Of a DNA stretch of 30,332 nucleotides, positions 28,297-30,332 are shown piece by piece. A model generated the notes under the pieces. It saw only the letters and a list, made by a program, of their open reading frames with translations. It searched no databases and was not told the DNA's origin. Location of the stretch: assembly GCA_002408385.1 (NCBI GenBank), contig DHSB01000104.1, positions 40,135-70,466 on the forward strand, read 5' to 3'. The stretch is from Myxococcales bacterium UBA5297 (GTDB lineage: Bacteria > Myxococcota > Myxococcia > Myxococcales > UBA5297). The stretch's first letter is position 1, and each line of letters begins with the position of its first letter. A program made the translations under genes and the position numbers.

Positions 28297-29994
28297 ATGC
28301 TCAACAGCCTCGAAATCGCCCAGAAAGCCACGCCGATGCCCATCGCCGAGCTCGCCCAGAAGCTCGGATTGCTTCCCGACGAGGTGAAACCGTACGGCCG
28401 GTTCATGGGCAAGCTCGGCCTCGCGACGCTCGGGCGGCTCGCGGACAGGCCCGACGGCAAGCTCGTCGTCGTCACCGCGATCACTCCGACCCCGCTCGGC
28501 GAGGGCAAGACGACGACCGCCATCGGCCTGGTCGACGGGCTGAACCGAATCGGCGTGCGCGCCGCGGTCACCCTCAGGCAGCCCTCGCTCGGGCCCATCT
28601 TCGGCATCAAGGGCGGCGCCACCGGGGGCGGCTACGCGCAGCTTTTGCCGATGGAGCAGATCAACCTGCACCTGACCGGCGACTTCCACGCCGTCGCCGC
28701 GGCCCACAACCTGGCGGCCGCCTTCCTCGACAACCACCTGCACTTCGGCAATCCGCTCGGCATCGACCTGCGCACCATCGACTGGCCGCGCGTCGTCGAC
28801 ATGAACGACAGGGCCCTGCGCTCGACGGTCATCGGCCTGGGCGGCAGGGAGGGCGGGGTGCCGCGCGAGACCGAATGGAACATCACCGCCGCCTCCGAGG
28901 TGATGGCCATTCTCTCGCTGTCGAAGGACCTGGCCGACCTGCGCTCGCGGCTCGGGCGCATCGTGCTCGCCCAGACGAGCGGCGGCGCCCTGGTGACCGC
29001 CGAGGACCTGAAGGCCGCGGGGGCGATGGCGGTGCTGCTGCGCGAGGCCATCGAGCCGAACCTGCTGCAGACGCTCGAGGGCAACCCGGCGCTGATACAT
29101 ACCGGGCCCTTTGGCAACATCGCCCAAGGTACGAGCTCGGTGCTCGCAGACCGGCTCGGGCTGAAGCTCTTCGATCTGGTGGTGACCGAGGCGGGCTTTG
29201 GCGCCGACCTGGGCGCGGAGAAGCTCTTCGACATCAAGCTGCGCCAGAGCGGCCTGCGGCCGGCCGCCGCGGTGCTCGTCGCCACCGTCCGCGCGCTGAA
29301 GATGCACGGAGGGGCCGGGAAGGTCGTGGCCGGCAAGCCGCTCGACCCCGCGCTCGAGTCCGAGAACGTCGAGGCTCTCCGCAGGGGCGGTGAGAACCTG
29401 GCCAAGCAGATCGAGAACGTGCGCACGTTCGGCGTGCCCGTGGTCGTCGCCATCAACCACTTCCCGACCGACACCGCGGCGGAGGTGGAGGCGGTGCGCG
29501 AGGTCGCCCAGGCGGCCGGGGCCCGTGCGACCGTCGTCTCGCGCCACTTCGAGGAGGGCGGCCGGGGCGCCGAACAGCTCGCGGCGGCCGTCAGAGACGC
29601 GGCGAACGAGGGCGCGCCCGACTTCGAGCTGCTCTATCCGGACGACTGGCCGCTCGTGAAGAAGGTCGAGGCCATCGCGACCCGGATGTACGGCGCCGAC
29701 GGCCTCGAGGTGCAGCCCAAGGCCGGCAAGCAGCTCGACGCGCTCGAGGCGATGGGCTTTCGCGAGCTGCCCGTCTGCATGGCGAAGACCCACCTGTCGC
29801 TGAGCCACGACCCCGAGCTCAAGGGGCGCCCGCGCGGCTTCAAGCTCCCGGTGCGCGAGGCGCGGCTGAGCGCGGGCGCCGGGTTCGTCACCGTCCTCGC
29901 GGGCGAGATCCGGCTGATGCCGGGGCTCGGGTCGCGGCCCTCGGGCGAGGGGATGGACCTCGACAGCGACGGGCGCATCGTCGGGCTGCGCTAG
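28297..29994 (+). CDS. fhs: Formate-tetrahydrofolate ligase
   Basis: 565 residues from ATG 28297, close to the usual 555-560. It joins formate to tetrahydrofolate using ATP, giving 10-formyl-THF for purine synthesis and C1 metabolism. The N-terminus LNSLEIAQKATPMPIAELAQ and LGLLPDEVKPYG matches the family, so the longer frame from 28123 is not needed. The ATP loop is TPTPLGEGKTTTAIGLVDGL; LRQPSLGPIFGIKGGATGGG, MEQINLHLTGDFHA and HNLAAAFLDNHL are family hallmarks, as are VVAINHFPTDT and the C-terminal GEIRLMPGLGSRP. AGGAG lies only two nt before the ATG, so the ribosome site is oddly close. It is the first host gene beyond the element. Confidence 0.96.
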   Translation: MLNSLEIAQKATPMPIAELAQKLGLLPDEVKPYGRFMGKLGLATLGRLADRPDGKLVVVTAITPTPLGEGKTTTAIGLVDGLNRIGVRAAVTLRQPSLGPIFGIKGGATGGGYAQLLPMEQINLHLTGDFHAVAAAHNLAAAFLDNHLHFGNPLGIDLRTIDWPRVVDMNDRALRSTVIGLGGREGGVPRETEWNITAASEVMAILSLSKDLADLRSRLGRIVLAQTSGGALVTAEDLKAAGAMAVLLREAIEPNLLQTLEGNPALIHTGPFGNIAQGTSSVLADRLGLKLFDLVVTEAGFGADLGAEKLFDIKLRQSGLRPAAAVLVATVRALKMHGGAGKVVAGKPLDPALESENVEALRRGGENLAKQIENVRTFGVPVVVAINHFPTDTAAEVEAVREVAQAAGARATVVSRHFEEGGRGAEQLAAAVRDAANEGAPDFELLYPDDWPLVKKVEAIATRMYGADGLEVQPKAGKQLDALEAMGFRELPVCMAKTHLSLSHDPELKGRPRGFKLPVREARLSAGAGFVTVLAGEIRLMPGLGSRPSGEGMDLDSDGRIVGLR

Positions 29995-30053
29995 GGCTGG
30001 CGGGCGACAGCTAGACGGCCGGCCGGAAAGGGCGCGCCAAAGGCGGCGCCGCG

Positions 30054-30059
30054 TATACT
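30054..30059 (+). promoter_or_regulatory. Possible -10 box (TATACT) for the gene at 30069
   Basis: TATACT stands out in very GC-rich DNA ten bp before the ATG at 30069. A start site six to eight bp downstream would give a leaderless or nearly leaderless mRNA, in line with the lack of a ribosome site. No clear -35. Confidence 0.4.
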
Positions 30060-30068
30060 TTGCCGTCG

Positions 30069-30332
30069 ATGGGAAGAGCCGAAATCGTCGCGCTGCTGGC
30101 GTCTGTCTACCTCCTGGCGATGTTCGTGTGGCATCGGGCCCGCCTCTACCGCAGGCGCGCGGAGGGTCCGTCGCTCGACCTGTTGCGGCGCTTCGACTAC
30201 CGGGTCGTCTGGGACGAGCTGCTCTCCGAGGGCGGGCGCGAGCACGTCTCGCCCGGAGGCGCCGAGCCGCCCGCGCCAGGCCCGGGAGGGCTCCCCGAGG
30301 CGCCGGGCCGCGCGGCGCTGCGGGCCGCGCTG
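30069..30332 (+). CDS. N-terminal part of a small membrane-anchored protein (runs off the window)
   Basis: 88 residues visible from ATG 30069, open to the edge. An N-terminal segment EIVALLASVYLLAMFVWHRA is a single membrane anchor followed by a basic stretch (RLYRRRAEG), so the rest should be cytoplasmic. A charged part (LDLLRRFDYRVVWDELLSEG) precedes a Pro/Gly/Ala-rich linker. The codon third positions are almost all G/C, supporting a real gene. No family recognised. Confidence 0.6.
   Translation, partial: MGRAEIVALLASVYLLAMFVWHRARLYRRRAEGPSLDLLRRFDYRVVWDELLSEGGREHVSPGGAEPPAPGPGGLPEAPGRAALRAAL

Overview
The window looks like a chromosome segment of a high-GC Gram-negative bacterium, most likely a myxobacterium or relative (Myxococcota). 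The reasons are very high GC with strong G/C third positions, a Ser/Thr kinase with an HRDVNPAN catalytic loop fused to a type II secretion ATPase N-terminal (MshEN-like) domain, long GC-rich spacers with private tandem repeats, and a selenocysteine tRNA gene. The lineage is inferred from gene content, not proven.

Chromosomal left part (1-14650). A minus-strand gene fragment with 15-residue repeats lies downstream of a compact eutB-eutC-eutL operon (ethanolamine ammonia-lyase plus one microcompartment shell protein; genes joined by 4-nt ATGA overlaps). An 881-bp spacer with 43-bp tandem repeats follows. Next are a YafJ-type class II glutamine amidotransferase and hutI (histidine degradation), then a divergent exported protein with a discoidin-like domain. 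A spacer with 69-70-bp tandem repeats precedes a minus-strand agmatinase/arginase-family enzyme and malQ (4-alpha-glucanotransferase). A YkgJ-type Cys-cluster protein and the kinase are divergent and end this part.

Integrated element (14684-27927). A selenocysteine tRNA gene (selC, anticodon TCA, 14651-14746) is the target of a 13.18-kb element bounded by a perfect 64-bp direct repeat running from the anticodon loop to just past the tRNA 3' end. The element brings its own terminator for selC, paired arm-type repeats near both ends and a tyrosine integrase. Its minus-strand early module runs from about 21.5 kb to 16.0 kb: a ParB-like remnant beside GCGGGGAGT iterons, HTH regulators, two unknown proteins, a P-loop helicase/primase-like protein, a TubC-N-like docking protein with a Cys pair motif, and an excisionase-like HTH protein; the last five genes are linked by 4-nt overlaps. 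Its plus-strand late module (21.6-27.7 kb) has a terminase-small-subunit-like protein, an HK97-type prohead protease, a tail tape-measure protein and small structural or unknown proteins. I find no large terminase, portal, major capsid, lysis or other tail genes. It is therefore either a remnant prophage or, more interestingly, a phage satellite with an unusual set of virion genes. Its bases are visibly less GC-extreme than the flanks.

Right flank (27928-30332). The displaced selC terminator, a leader with a 10-bp inverted repeat, fhs (formate-tetrahydrofolate ligase) and the start of a small membrane-anchored protein. Before insertion selC and fhs would have been neighbours.
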